64,000 nt of DNA from Panulirus ornatus (Eukaryota > Arthropoda > Malacostraca > Decapoda > Palinuridae). Where the stretch lies: positions 15,025,719 to 15,089,718 of the forward strand of contig NC_092281.1 in assembly GCF_036320965.1 (NCBI RefSeq), given 5' to 3'. Of this stretch, positions 26,445 to 40,247 are shown piece by piece. The notes below the pieces were generated by a model, which saw only the letters and a list, made by a program, of their open reading frames with translations, did not search any database and was not told where the DNA came from. The position numbers and the translations under genes are program-made. How positions within the stretch are numbered: position 1 is the first letter of the stretch; every line of letters starts with the position of its first letter.

Positions 26445-26896
26445 CAGTATATTTGCTATATTTGCAAGGTCTGCTGAATACCTTTCTAATTCACTCACCG
26501 TTTTTGTTCAAGTACACCAGGGGCGTCTCTCCCGCATACATACCCAGTCTCAACACGTCATCACCCATCCTGCCGTTTCCCCTTGTGTCTCAACCTCTCC
26601 TGACACTCGCCGTACCTTCCTCCCTTTCCACCTGGACTATCTTACCTGTTACGTCCCAATTAACAGCCCTGGGCGACCGCCTCCCTTGTGTGATAGCTCA
26701 CCAAGCGAGAACTCGGACGCAAATGTTTCAGAGGGTTGATGGCCTCGCGCGGGACTGAACGCCAAGCCAGCAGGGACATGGCCAGCGGGGGGGAGTGTTA
26801 CCTGTGGCAGTTACCGGGAAAGAACCCCACTCCGCGGGTGGAATCTACACACCCACTCAGGAGTCTACTTTTTTTTTTCCTATGCCAGCACGTCCG

Positions 26897-26898
<2 letters not shown>

Positions 26899-26948
<50 letters not shown>
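26899..26948. repeat. (GT)n microsatellite
   Basis: Perfect GT run of about 50 bp. It gives the Cys-Val open frames across it. Confidence 0.98.
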
Positions 26949-26949
<1 letters not shown>

Positions 26950-27228
26950 CGTGTTTTTACTAAAGCTACTGAGGTTACGCACGATTATGCAATCAACTGC
27001 ATTCCCGATTACACGCAGATTAAACTGATACTCAGCGGATTAAAACAGTGCTTGAAATTTCATGGTCATAAATGGATTTTCAAAAAAGATTATCTTCTGC
27101 TGAACATGAACACACTTTCCCAACCTTTTACCGTGACAAATAAATAATACATATCCATGCTTTCATGTTCATCCGCTTGGCACCGCGCATGCAGTAACAC
27201 TACTCATTTGCAACCAATTACGTATTGG

Positions 27229-27326
27229 GGTGGTGGGTGGGTGGGTGGGTGAGGATCCAACGTCATTCCCACACACGTCACTCTTCAGTTCTACGTCATT
27301 CCCACACACGTCACTCTTCAGTTCTA
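27229..27326. repeat. (GGGT)n tract plus perfect 33 bp tandem duplication
   Basis: GGTGGGTGGGTGGGTGGGTG occupies about 27231-27251. A 33 bp word beginning CGTCATTCCCACACACGTCA is then present twice, perfectly, at 27261-27293 and 27294-27326. Identity of the two copies implies a very recent duplication. Confidence 0.95.
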
Positions 27327-27807
27327 CGTGTCAAGCACAACTCCTTCGTGACGAACCAGTCACGTAAACATTTCACAAGAATACATACTGAGTTTCGTGT
27401 CATTTCAGTTACCTACAACTCATCGACATTGAATTTCGCTGAGGAGAATAAGGAAAAACAAGCAAAGAAAAGACTAGTGTCGGGTACTGATGCAAGCTCC
27501 TACTCTGGTGAGAATCTGATCAAACTGTAACGTTTCATGAGGACAGTCACCTCAGCCAGTCAGACCCCTACTGCCTCAGTAACTGAGTGGAAGCCTCGCC
27601 CTACGGGGGTCCACTGTGCATCGCACGACACCATCCGTCTTGCCAAGTCTTGTATGAAGTAACGAAGTTGTATTACTAACAACCAATGCAAACTGCAGAA
27701 ACTTCACAATGCCAGACAAAGCGACAAGAGTTCCTAACATCTCTTAATGCGAGAAAATTGTGATGAAACCGTCGCAGGTAACTGCACACCACACCAGTGA
27801 TGACAAG

Positions 27808-27810
<3 letters not shown>

Positions 27811-27858
<48 letters not shown>
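27811..27858. repeat. (CA)n microsatellite
   Basis: Perfect CA run of about 48 bp. Confidence 0.98.
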
Positions 27859-27860
<2 letters not shown>

Positions 27861-30177
27861 GTGGTGGACGGGCGGAGACAAGACACCAGCCTGGATCAAC
27901 CTTAGAATACGTCGCGGACAGTTGTCTACCGGAGGTGCTGATGCTGTTGGCTGGCAATATTACTCCGTAAAACTACAACCAACCATTCCACCCTCTGAGT
28001 TTCCACGTTGGAATCGAACAGGGGAAAAACACTCACACAATTTCATTAAAAAAGGATAAAAAAAAAAAAATTAAGGTATGAACGATGGTAATGGATCGGA
28101 AAGAAACGTTCTGCTTTAGTTCTCCAAACTCGCGCAACAATGTCCCATTTCCCCCTTCATTCCTCTCACGGTTGGCGTCACCAAATCTCCAAAACTGAGG
28201 AGTTGAAAACAGTTCTTGTCACGAGGGGTATGCACACACTTGGGGCACCATATGACATACGTATATCCTGGTTTGGGGGGGGGGGGGTATTAAGAGCCTC
28301 CTGACGATGGATGGAGTAGATGCACTTTGTGGTGTGGAGACACGAAATCTAATCAAATTTAGATTCATTCCACTCGTCTTCGCAACACAACTATGTATAA
28401 AAACAACTGTCTGGGATGATCATTAGTCCCGGTCATGAAAATCCTTAATATATGGTCATTTATGTTAGAGCAAAAAAAAATCTTTCCAAATGTTAAAATC
28501 TGTTTAGTGTTTGAGAGTCAAACGCATGATGAAGGCTAAAGCATCCATGAACACCGAAGACGGAGTTCTATTTCACATCAACATATCACAGAACAAGTGC
28601 CTCACACTCTTCCTGGTATTGATGGAGGACATGCTCGACCAGTCTCGCGGGAGGCTCTACCCTTGGCAGTAGTATGGCTTGCTTCTCTCATGGAGGTGTC
28701 GGGCAAAATTCCGGGACAGAAACTCACTGTAGCACGGTCCAGTCGGCAAATGTGGTTATAAGAACTGCAGGACTCGGCTTGTTGGGAAGTGAAAGTTTGG
28801 GCATTAGGAGATGGTGGTACAGACGAGGGAGGACGCGCAACAAAACAAGAGGATTGGGTGTAAGCTGAGGGAAGGCGTAACTTGTGAACATGAAAAGAAA
28901 GTCCTCAAGGAAAATGAAAATCGTTTTTCAGAAGTTCCTACAAACACCTAGACTACATCTTTCGGTATATAGAACAATACAATCACCAAACTGTAATTGC
29001 ACTGCTTTCAATGATAATAATACGAAAGATGTTCGCAACCTGGATGAACAAGAAACAGTTCACTGAATGCTTGGAGAAGTTCATTCCACTGTCACGCCTC
29101 TTCCCTTGCTCCAGTTACGCCAGCTCACGTTACAAGCGTCATAAAATGTCTGAAGGAGACCCCTCCGGGTGTGACACTGTATCGCCACAGCTACACGAGA
29201 AGGTAACAGGCACGCTGACACCCTCCTTGGCCTACAATTACGTTACCCACAAGTCTCCCATGCAGATTCTCCTGTACACATCAGACCTGAGTGTTTATAC
29301 AAGAAAATCCACGAGTGTTCTCATACGATATCAAAAACTTTATATGACTATCAACAATAACAATAACAGTTTAGTTCCGTCATGTTATTCCTCTACATAC
29401 AGGATGCATAGTCTAAATCCCATACATTAGTTATGGCTACTATGAATGGCACCCCACAATCGCACATTTACACAGAAATCTAAAGACCTTTGTTTACTGA
29501 CTCAAGGAGCCAAAGCCATTGTACTAGATGTCTTTATCTACTCTATTTGTCCACATGGTCTTAACTAGTATATATCATTATCATGGTTAATATTACTACC
29601 TACCATTACCCTACTGTCCATTCCTCCACTATCAAACCATGTTCATTAACCCACACCCTCACTCCCATCCCCCTAACTACAACCAAAACCGCCGTCATAA
29701 CCCAATTCTCGCCCCATCCTTCCATCCACACAGTCACCCCAATCCCCAACCCACCATCACCCCATCCCCACCAACCATCACGCCTACCTTCCCCACTCTC
29801 TGTTATTCCAATCCTTTTTGCCCATCATCCCCCATTCCTCTCATACGGTCAAACATTCCCTCCTCACCCTTACGTTCACTATCTATCCCCCATCATCACC
29901 CGCTTACTACCAGAGTGGGTTGTCATGTTCCTTCCCCACCTTTATCTTCGACATCTCTCAAGACACGGTGTAATCAGGCCATTCCTGGCGCTGTTCAGGT
30001 TGTTCAAGGGTCGCTGGTCACCACGACTCCCTACTTATCGGCAGCAGAACAACACTTTACCGCTGATAATTGAACATAACGGTAGATACGGCGTTCCCGT
30101 GCCCTGCCGATGGCACGGTCCACAGCTACAGATAACGAGAGGTAGAAATAATACTGGACGTGGAAGTTGGGAGAGTC
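27859..30177. other. Unique gene-free sequence, 2.3 kb
   Basis: Contains a G13 run at 28275-28287 and a C/A-rich Pro/His/Thr-coding stretch at 29600-29900. A 139-codon plus-strand frame (29011-29430) is non-repetitive but has no recognisable domain and is within chance for 64 kb. A 341-codon plus-strand frame from 29583 runs through the C-rich stretch and the following (GT)n and looks fortuitous. Confidence 0.45.
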
Positions 30178-30201
30178 TGTGTGTGTGTGTGTGTGTGTGT
30201 G
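30178..30201. repeat. (GT)n microsatellite
   Basis: Short perfect GT run of about 24 bp. Confidence 0.95.
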
Positions 30202-30844
30202 AGGCGGAAACTGTGAGGATCAGTCCTCCAGGGATAATTGCTGTGTCCTGGCGGCCGTGGCGCCGAGGATGCTGTTGTTGGCTGGCAGGTCAATGTTTGG
30301 TGGTGGACACAGGCGTTACAGACGCTGCTGCTGCACCGCTCTGCAGGCGCACGATGGACATCGCTGCTGCCGTTGCCGTTGCTCTGCCATCTCCTCCAAT
30401 TCTATCTCCGTTTTCTATCATTTTTTCCTCCTCGCGATGTGGTAAATACTGTACAGAGAAGAACCTTGTACATTTTCGTCGTGCAAAGTCTTGGTCCCTA
30501 CGAGAGGTGGGTGACTGGCCAGTACATCTACTAATTCTGCTGGAGGCAGAAATGTTATTTAAGCCCCAGTCCACGTGTCAACCCGGAGATAACCTCGGTT
30601 TCTCGTAGATTTATGAGAGCCTCGGATGTTTCCGAGGCAGACATATGTTCCCCGAGATAAAGGCCAGCATCTGCCCGGCGCTGCTTCCACTACATAAGTC
30701 TCCACGGCCAGGTATAAGGCTTCCAATTATCTCCACGTCACAACCGTAACGTATAACGAGGAAACATTATCTACAGGTGGGTCAGCCGCTCGTCGTCGTC
30801 ATCATACCACCACCAACACCAACACCGTCTCTTATGTGAAAAGT

Positions 30845-31165
30845 GGCAGCGCTTGTTCGTCGGTGACCTTACGTGTGTGGCCTTGCGCGCTGATGACGGT
30901 GACTGATAGCGATGGTGCTGGTGGTGATGGTGGCTGAGAATGATGGTAGTGATTGGTACTGGTGATATGTGATGGTACCGGAGATATGGTGTTGGAAATA
31001 TCGAGTGGCGGTGATAGGATGAAGGATTTTAGGGTAGGTGGGAAGAGGGACAGATGGTTGTTAAACATATTTTAGGGATGGTGATAGTGGTTATGGGGGC
31101 TGGTAGTGATGAGAGGTGGGTACGGTCGTATCAAGTGATGGTCGTGGTGGTTGTAGTCAAGAGGC
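30845..31165. repeat. Degenerate GATGGT-rich tract
   Basis: Words such as GATGGTGGT, GGTGATGG and GATGGTAGTGATTGG recur irregularly over about 300 bp of purine/T-rich sequence. Probably a decayed trinucleotide/hexanucleotide repeat. Confidence 0.6.
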
Positions 31166-31434
31166 GACCAATATCTGCTGGTTCACCTGTCAATTAGCCA
31201 GTCTTTCACGTGGCCACGATCCATGCGCGAGTTAGCCTCAACTCTCAATGAATAACTGCGACGAATCATGCCTTACTTTAGAACGCGAGACCATAAGATT
31301 AATAAGGAATTCCGGATCTACGTTCAGAGGGCGTATAACTACCATGCCCCCCGGCGGCGCCCTCTTGCTGGGTGTGGCCGTTGGATGTGGATGCTGGAGG
31401 GAAGCAGTCTCCCGGGAGTCATAACTTCCAACTT

Positions 31435-31436
<2 letters not shown>

Positions 31437-31484
<48 letters not shown>
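31437..31484. repeat. (CA)n microsatellite
   Basis: Perfect CA run of about 48 bp, first of three within 640 bp. Confidence 0.98.
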
Positions 31485-31487
<3 letters not shown>

Positions 31488-31624
31488 GACGACGAGGGAG
31501 AAAAGAATCACAGTTCGGAGGTTGAAAGGCAGCTCGACCCCTTAAGAACTACTGTTATCAACGCATGACAAGGATGTATTGTGACTATACCCAGTATTGA
31601 AGAATGGCGAGTGAGTAATGAGGG

Positions 31625-31626
<2 letters not shown>

Positions 31627-31688
<62 letters not shown>
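31627..31688. repeat. (CA)n microsatellite
   Basis: Perfect AC run of about 62 bp. Confidence 0.98.
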
Positions 31689-31691
<3 letters not shown>

Positions 31692-31999
31692 CACCTCTCT
31701 AAGGGGTAGTTGCACCAGTAACATCCCAGGGGGAGAACCAGGCATGCGCTAATTGGTTGTTAAGCGTCGGAAAAGTAACGTTACTCGTGATTTATCGGTA
31801 ATTATACAGCGGTGACTGATCCTTTGTTAGAGAGCCTGGGTAAACGGAGAGCAAAGGAGCTGAAGGCTCGCATGTGCGGGAAGAAATTGGAACTTGCTTT
31901 ACGGAGTTGAGAGAGAGAGAGAATAACATGTGAGGACCAGCAGATGAAGTGAGAGGAAGGAAGATACGAACATCCAGCAGTGACTAGACCTGGGTAATG

Positions 32000-32013
32000 C
32001 ACACACGCACACA

Positions 32014-32070
<57 letters not shown>
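32000..32070. repeat. (CA)n microsatellite with early interruptions
   Basis: AC run of about 71 bp with ACGC and CATA interruptions in the first 22 bp and a pure tract after that. Confidence 0.98.
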
Positions 32071-32071
<1 letters not shown>

Positions 32072-34164
32072 AGCACGTCTTCAAAACTCGACTGGCGACA
32101 GAGAGCCTTATAATACCTCTCTCTCTCTGTTCCCACAAGTGTGTCACCAGAGAAGGTCATAAAAAGCAGCGACTGAATAATACACGGGGAGACGAGCGGC
32201 CGGGGAACCCCACCCAAACTGCAGCGCAGTCCCCCCCACACCATAAACCCCCGTAACCTAAGTAAATGAGGCTAATCCCCACCAGATCCGTGGCTCTGAC
32301 TGACGCCAGGATTAACGCGCGGTAATGACCGTCTCCCCGGGCTGACACCGTCTCACACGACCTACTGCTAACGTCAGCTGAATAATTGAAGCGAATCTTG
32401 TGTGTCAGCGGAAGGCTGACCCAACATCTTTGGCGTCGTGGCACTGCTGAAAACACAGCTAGTGTCAGCAGCCTGTGTCACCGTGTCTGTGGGTGGGGGG
32501 GACGGTAGACACCCTGTGTGTCAGCAAATGTCAGCAGGAGTCAGCCTACAGCTTCATCCAACTGAAGCAACGTCCGACCTGGATTACGACGTGCGGCATT
32601 GGACACCATGCTACAAAACTGTTCTAAACTCACGTCTCTTTAGACAGGAAAATGACAAGGTTAATACCGAACCGTCAAAAGTAACTTTAAGATAGACAGA
32701 TCATGAAAAATATATGCACATTCTCCAGAGAGGCGTAGCGTGAGAGGCGATATGACCGGTGGTTAAATGGATGAAGACACATCCACATCCCCGGCTGTGT
32801 CCACACACACACACACACACACACATACGTTCATTTCCCTTAAGATGCTGCTCCACACTCAACTATCATACCTTTTGTTATCTGATCAAAACTGTTTGTA
32901 AACTTAAGAGAATATCCTCGCCTCACAGACTCTTACACATTAGAGACGCTGTATAAGACGATGTAATGCAAGAGACTGTGTGGTGGCCATGTTGACCTTA
33001 ATGCGTAAGCGATGTCTTAGGGGATCTGACTGCTGGGGACCAGAGGGTATAGTTACATATGAGCGGTCAGACGTGGGCCCCGCTAGCCCGCCGGCAGAGT
33101 GGTATCATCACACACCGGAGGAGAGGCAACGAGTACCTAGAGAACAAGAACCCCTATACCCAGAATCAGTACAGCAATCGCGATCGCTACAGAAAAACGT
33201 CGCTGTGACAAGTGGTCTACGGATACATACAGAGAAATAAACAAAGCATTCGACCAAATGCTGAATAGAGCGGTCTGCGGTATACAAAACGTCCAGCTGA
33301 AGCTACGGAAGGTAGAAAACAAGACCCCTACGACTCGTCACAACTTGAAAATGCTCTTGTATGGAGAGAAATAACAAGGGGCAACACCAACGACTTGGAG
33401 ACAGAACCAACCGGTTCATAATCAGAGGAAGCAGCACATGAAAACATGGCAGACAATAGAGGACAACGGCCGGAGTCAGTAACTATAGACATCTAAGACC
33501 TCGACAGCAACACAATAAGGGAACACACCTGGCTCCAGTCGATATGCACATGGAACAATACTTTGTCAAATTCCTCCGTAAATAAATAAACATTATCACT
33601 AAACACACGCTCATGGTATATATACCATCCACACACACTTCAGAAAACCCTGCACAAACATCTGTACGCTATACACATATCTCCTGTTCCCCCACTGTAC
33701 CTTCCCCTGTCCAATTCCGTCTTCTTCCCCCCAACCTAACCGTTCAAATTAAAAAGGAAATCTGTCCTTCGCTGGATATTTGTGAACCAGCTGGGTCTGG
33801 TGACCAGCCGGTGCCAGCGGCGTAGCCATAAACCGACCAGCTGGACCACGGTGACCACCAGTTAATGTCTCGGGTCAAACTTGAGTTGACCATCAGCGGG
33901 TGGTAGCGGGTCTTGGGTAAATCCCTCCCGAACTTCCACCGGCGTGGGTTCGCCACACAGCGGCCTACCAGCCTAGTCCTACAACGACCACGACGCCGAC
34001 TGTGCGAAGCGAGCGGCGAGAGAGGGAGGCCGGGTGGGAGAGAGGGAGGGATGTGTAGGGGCATGATAGTGCTTCCCTCGTGAGGATTTACTACCTGACT
34101 TTCCACATAAATCTGAGATAAGACCGTTTCTTTATATGTGTACAGATATATACACGACTTTATG
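32071..34164. other. Unique gene-free sequence, 2.1 kb
   Basis: A short (CA)n sits at 32802-32824. One plus-strand open stretch (33141-33374, 77 codons, no ATG near its start) is discussed as a finding. No gene is recognised. Confidence 0.45.
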
Positions 34165-34350
34165 TGGACAGGAAGGAAGGAATGAAGGAAGGAAAGGGAA
34201 GGCCGGGGGGGGGGGGGGACAGAGGGAAGGGTAGGAAGGGACAGAGGGAGGATCTGGAGAAGGGAAGGGTATGGAGGGTTGGGCAGGTTCGCGAGGGGTG
34301 AAGGTCAGGGAGGAATCATGAGAGGTGTAGGGGCGAGAGAGACACATGAT
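34165..34350. repeat. Polypurine tract with (GGAA)n and a G run
   Basis: The plus strand is almost purely G and A, with GGAAGGAAGGAATGAAGGAA near the start and a G run of about 14 at 34206-34219. Low complexity; the Pro/Ser-rich minus-strand frame across it is an artefact. Confidence 0.85.
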
Positions 34351-34448
34351 GTTCAGAAATGTTAACAGACAAAAAATATAAAAATACAAAGGGTTTATAT
34401 CTTATTGTATTACAGTATATTATCTCTAGATTTGTATCTCTCTCTCTC

Positions 34449-35570
34449 TACATACATACATACATACATACATACATACATACATACATACATACATACA
34501 TACATACATACATACATACATACATACATACATACATACATACATACATACATACATACATACATACATACATACATACATACATACATACATACATACA
34601 TACATACATACATACATACATACATACATACATACATACATACATACATACATACATACATACATACATACATACATACATACATACATACATACATACA
34701 TACATACATACATACATACATACATACATACATACATACATACATACATACATACATACATACATACATACATACATACATACATACATACATACATACA
34801 TACATACATACATACATACATACATACATACATACATACATACATACATACATACATACATACATACATACATACATACATACATACATACATACATACA
34901 TACATACATACATACATACATACATACATACATACATACATACATACATACATACATACATACATACATACATACATACATACATACATACATACATACA
35001 TACATACATACATACATACATACATACATACATACATACATACATACATACATACATACATACATACATACATACATACATACATACATACATACATACA
35101 TACATACATACATACATACATACATACATACATACATACATACATACATACATACATACATACATACATACATACATACATACATACATACATACATACA
35201 TACATACATACATACATACATACATACATACATACATACATACATACATACATACATACATACATACATACATACATACATACATACATACATACATACA
35301 TACATACATACATACATACATACATACATACATACATACATACATACATACATACATACATACATACATACATACATACATACATACATACATACATACA
35401 TACATACATACATACATACATACATACATACATACATACATACATACATACATACATACATACATACATACATACATACATACATACATACATACATACA
35501 TACATAACTACATACATACATACATACATACATACATACATACATACATACATACATACATACATACATA
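34449..35570. repeat. Giant (TACA)n microsatellite, 1.1 kb
   Basis: About 280 tandem TACA units, preceded by a short (TC)n. One visible interruption, TACATAACTACA, lies near 35505. The four-base unit contains no stop codon in any frame of either strand, so it produces 360-390 codon frames of Tyr-Ile-His-Thr or Met-Tyr-Val-Cys that are not genes. The purity implies recent expansion; assembled length may not equal true length. Confidence 0.99.
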
Positions 35571-35604
35571 ATATATATACACACACACATATATATATAT
35601 ATCC

Positions 35605-35675
<71 letters not shown>

Positions 35676-35690
35676 AATATATAAATCTAG
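35571..35690. repeat. (TA)n tract continuous with the (TACA)n array
   Basis: AT dinucleotides with ACACACACAT and CCATATATAA interruptions in the first 40 bp, then pure TA to about 35671. It probably shares an origin with the neighbouring (TACA)n. Confidence 0.97.
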
Positions 35691-35919
35691 AGATATGTAA
35701 TATCTACAATACTGCCTCACAAAAACTATGTTTATATCTTCGTAGCAGGATTTTTGTCGGCTCAGTCTGATATACACAGTAATCCCCGGGGATTGGCGAG
35801 GCTTAATAAATCCTTGAATATTAATAACGCTAATTATCGGATTACAGCAATAATGAATGTTGTTGTGAATAAAGTCTTTACTTTATTCATCTTTCCGCAT
35901 AAAGATAAAACAAGGAAGG
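35691..35919. other. Unique AT-rich sequence
   Basis: Non-repetitive, with TAATTATCGGATTA-type words near 35834. No gene was seen. Confidence 0.4.
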
Positions 35920-36095
35920 AGGACGAGGAGGAGAGGGTCTTAGATGAAGAATAGGTGGAGGAGGAGGAGAGGGGTCCTGGATGAAGAATAGGTGGAGGAG
36001 GAGGAGAGGGGTCCTGGATGAAGAAGAGGTGGAGGAGGAGGAGGAGGAGATAAAAGAGGAAGAGGAGGAGGACTAGGAAGAAGACCAGGAGGAGG
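35920..36095. repeat. 37 bp purine-rich minisatellite, about 3 copies, plus (GAG)n
   Basis: Units starting ATGAAGAATAGGTGGAGGAG at 35944 and 35981 are nearly identical over 37 bp and include GGGGTCCTGG. A third from 36018 (GAAGAAGAGG) dissolves into irregular GAGGAG words to about 36095. Confidence 0.93.
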
Positions 36096-36517
36096 AGCTG
36101 AGGAGGATGGTCCCCAGGGGTTGGGGGTGTAATTGCTGGAGTGTAATTGTCTGGGTTGGACTGAGACCGTAAGTTTCTCTCGACCTAAGATCTTTCCCCT
36201 CAACAAATGGCTCCTGCCCTCGGCCGTCCCGCTATTGTCTCGGCCTCACCGCCAATCTCCCCTCAGATAATGGCCCATCCCAGCCAATAAAAAACAGATA
36301 TAATTAATTCTTGAGAGGTCGCCTGGCGATGACTCATCCGGGCATAGGTTCAGGGGAAGCTGATACAAAACTGTGGAAAGAGTAAATGGTCATCGCATCA
36401 AGAAGAAATGATTAATCATCTGGTCAGTACGAAATCACGAAGAGACAATGAATGATTTCCAAAGTACCAAGACAAACACAAGGCCTCAAAGTCCTACGAA
36501 GAAAACTAATCATTCAT

Positions 36518-36520
<3 letters not shown>
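36096..36520. other. Unique gene-free sequence
   Basis: Non-repetitive, balanced composition. No gene was seen. Confidence 0.45.

Positions 36521-36592
<72 letters not shown>
36521..36592. repeat. (TA)n microsatellite
   Basis: Perfect TA run of about 72 bp. Its flanks do not match the (TA)n-capped elements at 54 and 59 kb. Confidence 0.98.
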
Positions 36593-36594
<2 letters not shown>

Positions 36595-37230
36595 CCGTCC
36601 TTCCCTGTCTTTTTCTCCTAACCAGCAGAGTGGCAAAGAAAAATACACTAGAAATGATAAGCGAGTGAACAGAAATGGCAGAGCATCGCGTCAGGGGGAT
36701 GATACAATGAATGATTTGGTGAACCCCACGTCAGGAAACAAGAAAGCAACAGTCTAAAGAAGACCACGTCAGGATGTATACGGGAAGTATGGAAAGTCGT
36801 GCGATAAGAAATGCATGTGATACTCTCAAGTCCGTCTTGAGATGGTAAATGAATAATTCAGAGAGGAGAACGTATGAGGGGGACATTATGTAGACCAAGA
36901 CGTAAGCACCTCATCTACCAAAGAATTTGTGAGTCGAGGAAAAGGTCTCTCATCCAGCTAGGAATAGTTAGGTTCACAAACAAGTGTCACATGTGGTAAA
37001 ACAATGTGTAAGTCAAGGAATATATGAGAATACATTTATATCAAGTAACAAGTATAACATCCATTTTGACGTAAATAAGGCAAGACACAAGTAACACATC
37101 ATATTCAAAGTGAGGAACAAGCATCAAGCCTGGCTTGGTATATCTAAGTCACGGAGGATATAAACTTTGGCTTACTAGCATCAGGCGTAGCAGCTAGAGG
37201 AAGGGAGACGAATCTTTATTTATTCTTCTT
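36593..37230. other. Unique gene-free sequence
   Basis: AT-rich and non-repetitive. No feature recognised. Confidence 0.5.
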
Positions 37231-37320
37231 TACCTCCTCCTCCTCCTCCTCCTCCTCTCCTCTCCCTTCCTCCGTCTCCGCTTCCTCTTCTCCCCTCCTC
37301 CTTATCTCCTTTTTTTCTCT

Positions 37321-37398
<78 letters not shown>
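37231..37398. repeat. (CTC)n pyrimidine tract and (CT)n microsatellite
   Basis: CCTCCTCCTCCTCCTCCTCC near 37232-37254 leads through about 70 bp of pyrimidine-only sequence into a pure (CT)n at 37326-37398. The whole 168 bp is nearly free of purines on the plus strand. Confidence 0.97.
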
Positions 37399-37401
<3 letters not shown>

Positions 37402-38855
37402 GAGAGGGCGCACCATGCGGCCCATAGGCTTTACCTAGCTGTTCCCAGAAGAGAAAGCAAAATATGGAAGAGACATGACGGCGGAATAAGAACTCATAGA
37501 GCGACGAAGCGTATCGCGAGCTAAGAAACTCGCGCCAGAACAAGAACAATGTCTGAGGGAATAAAGATTCAGTGAAAGATGGGATATAGGACTCCATTCC
37601 AGCCAAGATAACCTCCGCTATTCGGTCAGCACAGCTAGAGGAAGGAATAAGGAAGAGGGAATTGGAGGGGGGAGGTCAAGGGAAGGCACGAGAAGAACAG
37701 CAGTAGGTGGGAGATGAGGTGGGGGCACGAGGGATAGTGGTCATTGGGTGGGCTGAGACAGACGGATTTAAAGAGAAAGATGAGAAGACATGATCCAATG
37801 GTAGGGGAGCTGATGCACGTAGGTGAATCACGGTGTGGATCCAGGAACGGATGCTAGGCAAGCCTTCTACAGTTTAGAGGAACAAACCCTGGGGGAAGGG
37901 GGAGGGAGACACTCAGGGAATACCCAGGCGAAGCTAAGAGAAAATCAGATGGGAGGGAGAGGGGATCGTGGGTTAGGATAAAGCACTGTTGTAACACTCC
38001 ACCACACACCGTCCAGCCGCGCCTCCACACAAACAAGAAAAAACAACTGGGAGAAAAACGATCATCCGGTAAGATATATGATAATGGTCGCCTCCTTCCC
38101 CTCCCGTGACCCTCACTGTTCCAGTCAAGTTGAGCCATCCCTTGGTCCAGCCGACCCCCCTAACACGGATTCGGTTCATTTCTATTCCGTGAGCATCACA
38201 AGGCGCTACGCCGTAATTCTCAGTGTGTGTGTCGGCCTTATGAATTTCTCTCCAGTCAGTCCCGATAATTGCCTTCGTCCATAGTTCCTCAAGACACCAA
38301 TGAAAACAATCATCCAAGTGGAAAGACCATTCTGGGCACTGTATTCCTGTTGTTAAGCCCGGCTCGGCTCAGCATGTAGCGGGCAGCAGCGCATGTAGCG
38401 ATTCCTCAGTCTCCTCTGAGAGCATGATTCATGCTCCTCTTTTAGGATGTAGCCTGGGGCGTGTGGCTCTAATTTTCATTATTCGTCTATGTGTCTGGCG
38501 TCGGATATAAACTATGAACTGGTTCTTATTAGTTCCTTTTGCGAGGAAAATTTATGGGATCGCTCGGAAGTTACGATGTCGTGAGAGCTGGACTTTCTTT
38601 ACCTGAGATGTGTTGTATACGAGGGAGTTCGCCGGCGACGTGTCGTAACGCTACGGCCCGAGTAAACCTAGCGAAGCCAACTTTTCTGGCCTCGCCCCAC
38701 CACTGACCATTTTATTTATCTTCCATTAAGCTCCTGCTGTTCGAAGATTTATCAGCTTCCATTAGTCCTTCTTGGGGGAAGAGATGAGGGGAAGACGAGT
38801 ATATACGAGGCACCTGATGAGTGGGATAACTTACAGACGTTCTCGGGTGCTGAGG
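37399..38855. other. Unique gene-free sequence, 1.5 kb
   Basis: No gene. The segment 38500-38770 is non-repetitive and AT/GC balanced, with TTTATTTATCTTCCATTAAG-like words, and would be worth a conservation check. Confidence 0.45.
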
Positions 38856-39270
38856 TGGTGTAGTGAGCTTGGACTGCGGCTTGGGTGGAGTTGTTCACGT
38901 GTATACTGTAAGCTTAAGGGGTGTCTGGTGAGATTCGAAGAAGCATGGTGAAATTGTGGGACGCGCGTGTTATCCCTGGAGGATATATATGATGAGCTTG
39001 GATGCGAGATGAATTTGAAAGACAAATGAGCTGGAGTGTATGGCATGAGTCTGAGGGATAGTCCATATATGAGTTTAAAGGATGAGCTTGGAAGATGTAC
39101 GGTGACTTTGGAGGACGGATGGTTAGCTTTCAGTGCGTGGTGATTTAAGAACACTAGCGATGAGTTTGCAATACAAGGTGTGAGACTGGAGGACGAGTGG
39201 TGAGCTTGGAGGAAGGATGGAAAGCTTGGAGTGCGAGTGGTGAGGCTGGAGGAGGGAGGGTGAACCTTGG
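38856..39270. repeat. Degenerate ~20-22 bp minisatellite
   Basis: Words like GTGAGCTTGGAGGACGAGTG recur through the segment with many substitutions. The best-preserved units lie at about 39175-39265. An aged array. Confidence 0.75.

Positions 39271-40247
<977 letters not shown>

Noticed and set aside
29011..29430. 139-codon plus-strand open frame without repeats
   Set aside because: No recognisable family; a frame of this length is expected by chance in 64 kb read in six frames.
29583..30608. 341-codon plus-strand open frame
   Set aside because: Low-complexity Pro/Thr/His start from C-rich DNA, a Cys-Val run from (GT)n, no domain, and unrelated composition along its length.
34359..35590. 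Open frames of 360-390 codons on both strands
   Set aside because: They are translations of (TACA)n, which has no stop in any frame.
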